The notes beneath the pieces are model-generated. The model was not told the DNA's origin. It searched no databases and saw nothing but the letters and a program-made list of their open reading frames with translations. Below are positions 27,060 through 34,242 of a stretch of DNA of 64,000 nt, one piece after another. The number at the start of each line of letters is the position of its first letter. Position 1 is the first letter of the stretch. Origin of the DNA: Arthrobacter sp. PGP41 (GTDB lineage Bacteria; Actinomycetota; Actinomycetes; Actinomycetales; Micrococcaceae); the NCBI RefSeq assembly GCF_002953935.1, contig NZ_CP026514.1, positions 3,348,001-3,412,000 on the forward strand, written 5' to 3'. The position numbers and the translations under genes were made by a program.

Positions 27060-27964
27060 CAGTGATTTCTCCTTAAATAGCCCCACTCACGCCGAAAAAT
27101 TTCCACGGCGTGGAGGTCGCGCCCAGCAGCCTGCCGAACCAGATTGACCCAGAAGTTGATGGCCGATGCGAGCCCAAGTGCTATCCGCAAGATTCGCGGA
27201 TTGCCCCACTTCTCTGCGTAGAGCTTCCGCGAGTCCACCAGCCACTGGCGGCGCCTGGTGGAATCCGAGGATCCTCCGCCTTCATGGGTGACGGCGACCG
27301 TTCCAATAAAGACGGACGGAACGCCGCGGTCACGGAGCCGGCGTTGCAGGTCCACTTCCTCCGAGTTCATGAAGAATTCTTCGTCAAAGCCGCCAACGGC
27401 CCGGAATTCGCCTGTGGGCACCAGCATGGCGGCCCCCATCACCCAGTCAACGGGAACCACCGCGCCGTCCACGCAGCGGGTATCGTGCCCCACCATTTCG
27501 TGCAGGAGGGGTAGATGGCGCCAGCGCGCGAGCGGCGTGAGCCACTCAGTAACCTGGTGCCGCACTGCGGGGAAATGCCTGCCCACCCACTGCGGCACGC
27601 CGTTGTGCCCCAGGACCTGGGGACTCACCACGGCAGGCTGCCAGGGAGCGGCGGCGCGCAGGAGATCCGCAACGAAAGTGGGACTGATTTCAAGGTCGCT
27701 GTTCAGGATCAGCAGCAGGGGGTGCTCAGCCAGGGCGGCACCCGAGTTAACTGCGGAGCCGAATCCCCCGTTCACTGGTCTGCGCACAACTGCCACGCCT
27801 GCAGTGTCAGGAAAGGGAACCGGGGAGCAGTCATCGACGACGACCAGCTGCAAAGCCCCGGTGCCTTCCTGCACTTGGAGTGCTTTGATGAGGGCAAAAG
27901 CAGGCCGTGGGTCTCCATAGTGGGGAACGACTACGGTGACAGGCGTCATCGGTTCTTCACTCAT
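27059..27964 (-). CDS. Glycosyltransferase family 2, first gene of the large minus-strand operon
   Basis: A GT2 enzyme of about 301 residues. It shows VTVVVPHYGDPRPAFALI, LVVVDDCSPVPF, LLILNSDLEIS as the donor/metal motif, and the rhamnosyltransferase-like block DWVMGAAMLVPTGEFRAVGGFDEEFFMNSEEVDLQRRLRDRG (split here only for description; it runs about residues 178-219). That pattern is typical of WbbL-like rhamnosyltransferases. The ATG at 27964 was chosen over an open frame reaching TTG 28000; the purine run AGGGG is close. A likely role is adding the first sugar after the lipid-linked primer; rhamnose is inferred. Confidence 0.83.
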   Translation of the reverse strand: MSEEPMTPVTVVVPHYGDPRPAFALIKALQVQEGTGALQLVVVDDCSPVPFPDTAGVAVVRRPVNGGFGSAVNSGAALAEHPLLLILNSDLEISPTFVADLLRAAAPWQPAVVSPQVLGHNGVPQWVGRHFPAVRHQVTEWLTPLARWRHLPLLHEMVGHDTRCVDGAVVPVDWVMGAAMLVPTGEFRAVGGFDEEFFMNSEEVDLQRRLRDRGVPSVFIGTVAVTHEGGGSSDSTRRRQWLVDSRKLYAEKWGNPRILRIALGLASAINFWVNLVRQAAGRDLHAVEIFRREWGYLRRNH

Positions 27965-28272
27965 GGCCCCTGCCACTTTCGGTGGAACCGCAAAGAACAA
28001 CCATCATTTCCCCCCTGCTGTTTGCCAGCGTTGCTAGGGCCGCCGGATGAGACGTTCCGACGTGGGATTTACCGCGCCCCACAACACCTGCACTTCCAAC
28101 ATACTATGAACAGAATTTTAATGACCATGCAGGTCGAATTTCTGCTTTAAAAGTTGACAAGTTTGCTTATTATCCTCTCCATGAACCTCGACCTGAAGGA
28201 GTGCGTGTATAGAATCAAAGAACTTGCCCCGTAATGGGGGAGGTCTCTTTCGAGGTCAGAAAGGTTTCACCC
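27965..28272. promoter_or_regulatory. Divergent intergenic region driving the two arms of locus A
   Basis: This 308-base region separates the start of the minus-strand operon (27964) from the BY-kinase gene (28273). It is the only AT-rich stretch of this part, from about 28090 to 28185. It holds a perfect TTGACA at 28154-28159 with no good -10 at the ideal distance, and TAGAAT at 28210-28215 preceded by CTCGACC 16 bases away. The second pair would give a plausible plus-strand promoter with a leader of about 55 bases. The minus-strand promoter could not be pinned down. Confidence 0.4.
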
Positions 28273-29727
28273 GTGGAGCTCAGCACCTATCTGCGAATCC
28301 TTCGCCGCAATTGGATTATGGTGGTGGCCTTCACGCTTCTTGGGCTGGTTGCCGCCACGGCCTATACGCTCAGTATCAAACCCACCTATACGGCCCAGAC
28401 AAAGCTTTTCCTGGCAACCCAAAGCTCCGGATCGGTGGGTGACCTGCAGCAGGGAAATACCTTTATCCAGGCGCGCGTCCAGTCCTACGTCGAAGCCGCC
28501 ATGACACCTGCGGTTTTGGAGCCTGCGGCTGAAAGCTTGGGAAAGCCAGTGGGTGAACTGGTGGGCAAAGTGACAGCCAGCGCCGGCCCGAACACCGTGA
28601 TCATTTCGATAGTGGCCACCGACAGTTCGGCGGTGCAGGCGGCGGCGATTGCCCAAGCGGTCGGTGAGAGCCTCATCGAAGTGATCGATGAACTCGAAAA
28701 ACCGACCAATGGCACAGGGTCCTCGCCTGTCCGGCTTTCGGTGGTCACCCCCGCGGCGCCGCCGGCTGAGCCGTCCGCCCCGAACAACCGGCTTAACATT
28801 GCCCTCGGGGGGGCCATCGGACTGGCCCTTGGCACGGGCCTGGCCCTCCTTCGGAACATGCTTGACACCAAGGTGCGCGGCGAGACTGACCTGCAAAGGG
28901 TCACCGATGCGCCCGTCCTGGGAGGAATCGCGTTCGACGCCGACGCCACCAAAAAGCCCCTTCTCACCCAGGCTCCGTCCCAGGGCACACGGGCAGAGTC
29001 GTTCCGCCAGATAAGGACCAACCTGCAGTTCGCCCACGTTAGCCACGGATCCAAGGCCGTCCTGGTGACGTCGTCGCTTCCTGGAGAAGGCAAAAGCACA
29101 ACCGCCATCAACCTTGCCATCGCCGTGGCGCAAGGCGGGCAGTCCGTAGCGTTGGTGGACGCCGACTTGAGGCGGTCCCGGGTGGGAGAGTACCTGGGAC
29201 TTGAAAAGAACGCGGGCCTGACCACCGCCCTCCTCGGAAAGGCCGATCTAAGCGAGCTTCTGCAGCACTGGGGCCAGGACGAACTTTATGTGCTGACGGC
29301 AGGGCAGACGCCGCACAACCCCAGCGAACTGCTGGGGACGGGAGCCATGAAGAACTTAATTCTTCGGCTTGAGCAGGATTTTGATGCGGTCATCATTGAT
29401 GCACCTCCCCTGCTGCCGGTCACCGACGCAGCAGTACTGGCACAGCACGTGGGCGGCGTCGTCCTGATGGTCGGGTCCTCCCGAGTGAAGCTCCCCGATC
29501 TCGAAAAGTCCCTGAATGCCTTGGACATGGTCGAGGCCGACGTGCTGGGCGTGGTGCTTAATTTCCTGCCTGTTAAAGGCCCGGACGCATACGCCTACAG
29601 CTACTACAGCTACGAAACCGACCAGCCCAAGGCAAAGAAGAGAAACAAAAAAACGGCGGATAGGAAAAATTCGCGTCCGCCTGCCCTTGATTCTGTTGAG
29701 CCGCCCCGTGACCATGCCGCCCGCTGA
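28273..29727 (+). CDS. Wzz-type chain-length regulator fused to a BY-type tyrosine kinase (copy A)
   Basis: A 484-residue protein controlling polysaccharide chain length and export. A Wnt/Wzz domain lies between two membrane segments (about residues 15-32 and 175-195). The cytoplasmic BY-kinase follows: Walker A in LPGEGKSTT (Lys274), Walker A' VALVDADLRR, Walker B VIIDAPPLLPVTDA. A C-terminal tyrosine cluster (YAYSYYSYE, near 435-443) is the likely autophosphorylation tail. The GTG start at 28273 has AGAAAGG upstream and aligns with the paralogue's MELKDYLRI; a frame 13 codons longer lacks a ribosome binding site. It begins the divergent arm: transferase, DUF4012 and LAXTG genes follow. The paralogue is at 50027-51517. 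Confidence 0.92.
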   Translation: MELSTYLRILRRNWIMVVAFTLLGLVAATAYTLSIKPTYTAQTKLFLATQSSGSVGDLQQGNTFIQARVQSYVEAAMTPAVLEPAAESLGKPVGELVGKVTASAGPNTVIISIVATDSSAVQAAAIAQAVGESLIEVIDELEKPTNGTGSSPVRLSVVTPAAPPAEPSAPNNRLNIALGGAIGLALGTGLALLRNMLDTKVRGETDLQRVTDAPVLGGIAFDADATKKPLLTQAPSQGTRAESFRQIRTNLQFAHVSHGSKAVLVTSSLPGEGKSTTAINLAIAVAQGGQSVALVDADLRRSRVGEYLGLEKNAGLTTALLGKADLSELLQHWGQDELYVLTAGQTPHNPSELLGTGAMKNLILRLEQDFDAVIIDAPPLLPVTDAAVLAQHVGGVVLMVGSSRVKLPDLEKSLNALDMVEADVLGVVLNFLPVKGPDAYAYSYYSYETDQPKAKKRNKKTADRKNSRPPALDSVEPPRDHAAR

Positions 29728-29767
29728 CCGCTAGGAACCGGTTCACCATTCCTGCCGAAAGGTGCTT

Positions 29768-31213
29768 ATGGCCATGCGTGAAGACCCTAATTGGCAGTCG
29801 CGTTATGCACGGCGCCTGGCCGTGACGGATGCCGCCGCGGTACTTTGGGCTACGCTGGGCGCTCTTGTCTTTCGGTTCGGCAGCCCGGACAGCGGCAGCA
29901 TCATCAGCAAAGAAGGAATGCCCTATATTTCAATTTCCCTCGTCCTGGCCTGCAGCTGGTGGCTCATGCTTTCTGCCTGGGGCACCAGGGATTCACGCAT
30001 TCTGGGACACGGGACCGAGGAATACAAAAGGGTAGTCAGTTCCTCGCTATGGCTGTTCGGAATAATCGCCATTGTCTCCTACACCTTCCAGTTCGACACA
30101 GCACGCGGTTATGTCGGCATCGCGCTCCCTGCCGGGCTGGGTATCCTGCTGCTGTCCCGGTTCCTGATCCGCCAGTTCCTGCAGCTTGATCGCCATGCCG
30201 GAAAGAGCATGTCCAGGGTGCTCATCATTGGTGGCCCCGGCAGCGCCGAGCACCTTGCCCGGTCCCTGTCCCTTCACCCCATGGCCGGTTATGTTCCTGC
30301 CGCCACGTACCTGCCGGGCAGTCCGGAGGGAACAACTGTTGCCGCGGATTTGAACCTTCCCACACTCGGCCATGCGACGGACCCGGAAAGCATTGCCAGC
30401 ACCATCAAGGAGTTCAAGCCCGACGCGGTGGCCCTGTCCGGCGGTGTCAACCTTCAGCCCCGGGCTATCCGTGCCCTGGGCTGGGCGCTGGCCGACATGG
30501 ATGTCCGCATGATCATGGCTCCTGCCTTGACGGATGTTGCAGGTCCGCGGATCCACACGCAGCCGGTTGCGGGCCTGCCGCTCATTCACGTTTCCACCCC
30601 TAACCTGGCGCCCGCCCAGCGGTTTGTGAAGCGCGCTTTCGATGTGGCGGGAGCAGGATCACTCATACTGGCCTTCTCCCCTTTGCTCCTGGCGCTTGCC
30701 CTCGTGATCCGCCTTGACAGTCCCGGGCCCGTACTTTTCCGGCAGGAGCGGGTGGGAACCCAGGGGACGAGGTTCCACATGCTCAAGTTCCGTTCCATGG
30801 TGGTGGACGCCGAGAAGCAGCTGCGCGAACTCCGGCTCATGAACCAAGGCAGCGGGGTATTGTTCAAGATCAAGGATGATCCGCGGGTCACCAGGGTGGG
30901 CCGGTTCATCCGCCGCTACAGCCTGGATGAACTTCCCCAGCTGTTCAACGTCCTCAGCGGCTCCATGAGCCTTGTGGGACCACGCCCCCCGCTGCCGTCG
31001 GAGGTTGAGCAGTACGAGAACCATGTGCACAGGCGCCTGCTGGTGCGGCCCGGACTTACCGGGCTGTGGCAGGTGAGCGGGCGCTCCCTGCTGTCATGGG
31101 AGGACACGGTGCGCCTGGACCTTTACTACGTGGAAAACTGGTCCGTGTCCGGCGATATCTCCATCCTGCTGCGAACCTTCCGCGCCGTGGTAAGCCGACA
31201 TGGCGCCTATTAG
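29768..31213 (+). CDS. Polyprenyl-phosphate sugar-1-phosphate transferase (WbaP/WcaJ type initiating enzyme)
   Basis: A 481-residue enzyme that starts each glycan unit by moving a sugar phosphate from a UDP-sugar to undecaprenyl phosphate. Four hydrophobic segments fill the first 150 residues. A Rossmann-like CoA_binding_3 segment (VLIIGGPGSAEHLA) follows. The catalytic domain starts KRAFDVAGAG near residue 275 and includes SPGPVLFRQERVG, KFRSMVVDAE (acidic catalytic region), RYSLDELPQLFNV, SLVGPRPP and RPGLTGLWQVSGR. The ATG at 29768 follows GAAAGG by five bases. It lies 40 bases after the BY-kinase gene. The usual sugar for this group is glucose or galactose, not decided here. Confidence 0.93.
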   Translation: MAMREDPNWQSRYARRLAVTDAAAVLWATLGALVFRFGSPDSGSIISKEGMPYISISLVLACSWWLMLSAWGTRDSRILGHGTEEYKRVVSSSLWLFGIIAIVSYTFQFDTARGYVGIALPAGLGILLLSRFLIRQFLQLDRHAGKSMSRVLIIGGPGSAEHLARSLSLHPMAGYVPAATYLPGSPEGTTVAADLNLPTLGHATDPESIASTIKEFKPDAVALSGGVNLQPRAIRALGWALADMDVRMIMAPALTDVAGPRIHTQPVAGLPLIHVSTPNLAPAQRFVKRAFDVAGAGSLILAFSPLLLALALVIRLDSPGPVLFRQERVGTQGTRFHMLKFRSMVVDAEKQLRELRLMNQGSGVLFKIKDDPRVTRVGRFIRRYSLDELPQLFNVLSGSMSLVGPRPPLPSEVEQYENHVHRRLLVRPGLTGLWQVSGRSLLSWEDTVRLDLYYVENWSVSGDISILLRTFRAVVSRHGAY

Positions 31214-31249
31214 CCGCGGCGCCCGCCCGCAACACGAAAGGGTTGCTGC

Positions 31250-33148
31250 GTGACAGGAATCGAAACCGCCGAGGCACAGCAGCACCCGGGCCAGCCCGTC
31301 AAGGTCCGGAAGAAAAGTCGGAGCCACGCCCGGCGAAGGCTCCGCAGACGGCTGGTCCGGCTGGCAGTCGCAATTGGCATCCTTGCTTTGACGGGCGGGG
31401 CCTGCGCGGCCTGGCTCGCCCACCGCGCGGACCAGGTCAAAACCCATCTTGAGGCGACCGCTGTCCTGCTTCCCGCCGTCGAACAAAAACTCCTGGCCGG
31501 TGACGTGGAAGGCGGAAAAGCCGTCCTCGAAGAACTGCAGGATCACTCAACAGCAGCCCGCGAAGCCGGAACCGACCCGCTCTGGAAGGCAGCGTCGTCG
31601 GTCCCCCAGCTTGGTGCCAATTTCTCAGCGGTGACCGCTGTTGCCCAGTCCGCGGACGACGTCGTCCAGGGAGCTGTTGCGCCTCTGGTCGGCACGTTCG
31701 GTTCGATCGCGTGGGAGGACCTGGCGCCGAAAGGTGGGAAGATCGACGCTGCAGCCCTTCGTGACGCCTCCCCCACACTCGGGACAGCCGCGAGGACAGT
31801 CCAGCTCTCCTACGAACGGCTGGCGGCCATCGACCAATCGGCACTCCTGCCCCAGATCGCCGGTCCCCTCGGCGAAGCAATAACGCCCCTTAATGAAGCC
31901 CGCGGCGCACTCAACGCCGCCGCTGCTACCGCCAAAGTCCTGCCGCCCATGCTGGGCATGGACGGGCCGCGGAATTACCTCATCCTCATTCAGAACAGTG
32001 CCGAGGTGCGGGCCACCGGCGGTATCCCCGGCGCCGTGGCCGTCATCAGTGCTGACAGGGGCACCATTAAGCTCGCCGGCCAGGCAAGCGCGGGCGACGT
32101 CGGTATCTTTGATCCGCCCCTGGACGTCCCTGAGGACCAGGAGCGGATCTTCACAACCCGGATGGGAACCCAGTTGCAGAACGTTAACCTGACCCCGGAT
32201 TTTCCCACCGCAGCGTCCACTGCAAGCAGCATGTGGGAAAAGAGAAACCCGGGCACCAAAATTGACGGAGTCATTGCCCTGGATCCCTTGGTGCTGGCAA
32301 ATGTACTGCGCGCCACGGGCCCTGTTGCCTTGAAGGACCCCGCGATGCTGGCGGTGGTGAAGCCCACAGGGCTTCCCGCCACTTTGACGGCAGACAACGC
32401 GGTGAAAACGCTCCTGTCCGATTCCTATGCCGCCTTGCCGGACCCCGGATTGCAGGACGACTACTTCGCCCGCATGGCCAGCGAGGTGTTCACCGCCGTT
32501 GCCGATGGTCAGGGCGACGGCAAGAGGCTGGTCGAGGAACTGGTCCGGAGCTCGGAACAGAACCGGCTGTACGTCTGGTCCGCGCGGCCTGACGAACAGC
32601 GGGCCATTAGCACAACCGCGGTGTCCGGCATGATTGCCGGGTCCGCGCAGGAACGGGCCTCCTTTGGCCTGTATTTCAACGACAGCACCGGCGCAAAGAT
32701 GGACTACTACGTGCGGCGGACGGCGCAGCTGGTACAGGCATGCACGCCCGACGGCGGATCGGCCGTTACGCTGCGCGTCACCTTAACGAACACTGCCCCC
32801 GCCGACGCCGCCGGGTCGCTGCCGAAATATGTCACCGGCCAGGGGGTCTTCGGGGTAGAGGCCGGGCGCGTACGGACCAACGTCATCGCGTATGGTCCTG
32901 GCAGATCCCTCCTGGAGAAAGCCAGGGCTGGCGGCGGCGCTGCGCAGCTGTCCTCGTTCCGCCAGGACCAGAGGCCGGTTGCTGTTCTTACGGCTGAAAT
33001 GGGGCCGGGCGAGACTGAGACCGTGGAGATCGATTTTTCCCGGGTAACCGCGCAAAGTGATCTTGATCTCAATGTCACGCCGACCATCCAGCCCCTGGAG
33101 GATGTGGTCCGGCCTCCGGTAAGGGCGGAATCATGCCCGGCCCATTAG
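31250..33148 (+). CDS. DUF4012 domain membrane protein (copy A)
   Basis: A 632-residue protein. A basic N-terminus (RRRLRRRLVRLA) precedes one membrane segment at about residues 36-59. The rest is a large extracellular region, DUF4012, with an opening helical part (KLLAGDVEGGKAVLEELQ), then the family core MDGPRNYLILIQNSAEVRATGGIPGAVAVI (about 242-271). Later blocks are TPDFPTAASTASSMWE, DGVIALDPLVLANVLRATGPV and SFGLYFNDSTGAKMDYYV. The function of DUF4012 is not established. The gene is in a tight run after the initiating transferase (36-base gap), and a small cell-wall protein follows. It likely acts outside the membrane in polysaccharide assembly or attachment (inference). GTG start after AAAGGG. 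Confidence 0.9.
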   Translation: MTGIETAEAQQHPGQPVKVRKKSRSHARRRLRRRLVRLAVAIGILALTGGACAAWLAHRADQVKTHLEATAVLLPAVEQKLLAGDVEGGKAVLEELQDHSTAAREAGTDPLWKAASSVPQLGANFSAVTAVAQSADDVVQGAVAPLVGTFGSIAWEDLAPKGGKIDAAALRDASPTLGTAARTVQLSYERLAAIDQSALLPQIAGPLGEAITPLNEARGALNAAAATAKVLPPMLGMDGPRNYLILIQNSAEVRATGGIPGAVAVISADRGTIKLAGQASAGDVGIFDPPLDVPEDQERIFTTRMGTQLQNVNLTPDFPTAASTASSMWEKRNPGTKIDGVIALDPLVLANVLRATGPVALKDPAMLAVVKPTGLPATLTADNAVKTLLSDSYAALPDPGLQDDYFARMASEVFTAVADGQGDGKRLVEELVRSSEQNRLYVWSARPDEQRAISTTAVSGMIAGSAQERASFGLYFNDSTGAKMDYYVRRTAQLVQACTPDGGSAVTLRVTLTNTAPADAAGSLPKYVTGQGVFGVEAGRVRTNVIAYGPGRSLLEKARAGGGAAQLSSFRQDQRPVAVLTAEMGPGETETVEIDFSRVTAQSDLDLNVTPTIQPLEDVVRPPVRAESCPAH

Positions 33149-33272
33149 CGGTCCTGCTTCCCGGTGAATCCTTTGGGTAGCCTGCCGGAAAACTGGGTTG
33201 TTCCTGCGGTTTCCCTCGGACTGCCCTGTTAAGATTGGTACTAATCCCAACGGCGCTTCACGGTTATCTGCG

Positions 33273-33285
33273 CGTGAAAATCACG
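33273..33285. promoter_or_regulatory. Short palindrome upstream of the LAXTG gene
   Basis: CGTGA-AAA-TCACG is a perfect 5+5 inverted repeat with a three-base centre. It lies 47 bases before the start of the LAXTG gene in the 183-base gap after the DUF4012 gene. It has the size of a regulator half-site pair, not of a terminator. It could also be a 5' leader hairpin. Confidence 0.3.
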
Positions 33286-33331
33286 TGGGGGCCTGCTAAT
33301 TCAATGCTCACATGATTTTGGGGAATCAGAC

Positions 33332-33934
33332 ATGAAGAAGACCGTTTCCGCCCTGGCCCTCGCCGGCTCACTCGCATTCCTTGGCGCAGGAGGGGCACAG
33401 GCAAACCATGACACGGACTACCCGTCCGCGCCGGTAACGGGAACCGTCAGCGACGGTACTGTAGCTCCCGGCGAATCCTTCATCTTCAGCGGAACCGGCT
33501 TCAACCCAGGCGAACCCATCGCAATGGAAGTTTCCCGTGAAGATGCGGAGCCTTCCGCCGCCGGAGCTGCCGGGACGGCGGGCGGCCCTTCCGCCGCTTC
33601 CCCTGCAGGCATGATCGTGCCCCTGGAAAAGATTGCCAGCGCGACCACCACGGCGGACGCCGCCGGGAACTTCTCCCACCCCTTCGACCTGAATGAGAAC
33701 GGCCTTTACACCCTGGAAGCCACCGGCCTCCAGTCCGGCCACGTAGTCACTGCACAGGTTGTTGTTCACGCGGTTACCAATGAAGTAGCTCTTGCCAAGA
33801 CCGGCGGTGTCCCCTTGGCCAACACCGGGCTAAGCTCCGGCATGCTGATCTGGGGAGCAGCCGGCCTGGGTGCCCTTGTTTTCGGTGCGGGCAGTGTGGT
33901 TGCGGCGAAGCGCCGTGCGGCGGTGGCTGCTTGA
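33332..33934 (+). CDS. Small secreted LAXTG-anchored surface protein with doubled sorting motif (copy A)
   Basis: A 200-residue surface protein. It has a signal peptide (MKKTVSALALAGSLAFLGAG, cleavage probably after AQA near residue 24). An extracellular beta-sandwich-like part follows, with ATVAPGE-type motif (DGTVAPGESFIFSGTGF). A cell-wall sorting region ends it: two pentapeptides in tandem (LAKTG at 154-158 and LANTG at 162-166), a hydrophobic helix (LIWGAAGLGALVFGAG) and a basic tail (KRRAA). LAXTG is the signal cut by class E sortases in high-GC actinobacteria. It follows the DUF4012 gene, and a paralogue with three motifs sits in the same place in locus B. Its molecular role is unknown. 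Confidence 0.9.
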   Translation: MKKTVSALALAGSLAFLGAGGAQANHDTDYPSAPVTGTVSDGTVAPGESFIFSGTGFNPGEPIAMEVSREDAEPSAAGAAGTAGGPSAASPAGMIVPLEKIASATTTADAAGNFSHPFDLNENGLYTLEATGLQSGHVVTAQVVVHAVTNEVALAKTGGVPLANTGLSSGMLIWGAAGLGALVFGAGSVVAAKRRAAVAA

Positions 33935-34242
33935 CACGTGCCCAGTGCACGTAGATGGCGCACTTTTCTAAGGGTGAAAACATCCCCTAGATCGAATGGC
34001 CACGCGGACCACCGAAACGGGTCCGGAATTCTTGCCACTAGGCTTGCCGGCGTCCTAAACGGATAGTCGATGATCTTCCGTCTGGCCAGTGGATGCGCCA
34101 AATGCAAAGCGCCTGGCCCATCCTGTTTCAGACGCCCACATTTCAACCTAGGTAACACCAGCCCCATCACCGTACTCGCAGTACGTTAATTCGAGTAGTC
34201 CCCACGGTGGATTGCCCAACCTAGCGTAAATACCGTCAGAGC
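33935..34242. other. Intergenic region between locus A and the tailspike-like gene
   Basis: This 308-base stretch has no convincing gene. A weak hairpin (ACGTGC, five-base loop, GCACGT; 33936-33952) overlaps the end of the LAXTG gene region without a T run. CGTACT-CGC-AGTACG at 34171-34185 is a perfect 6+6 palindrome, about 58 bases before the next start. TAAATA at 34227-34232 could be a -10 box only ten bases from the ATG, suggesting a very short or absent leader for that gene. Confidence 0.35.
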
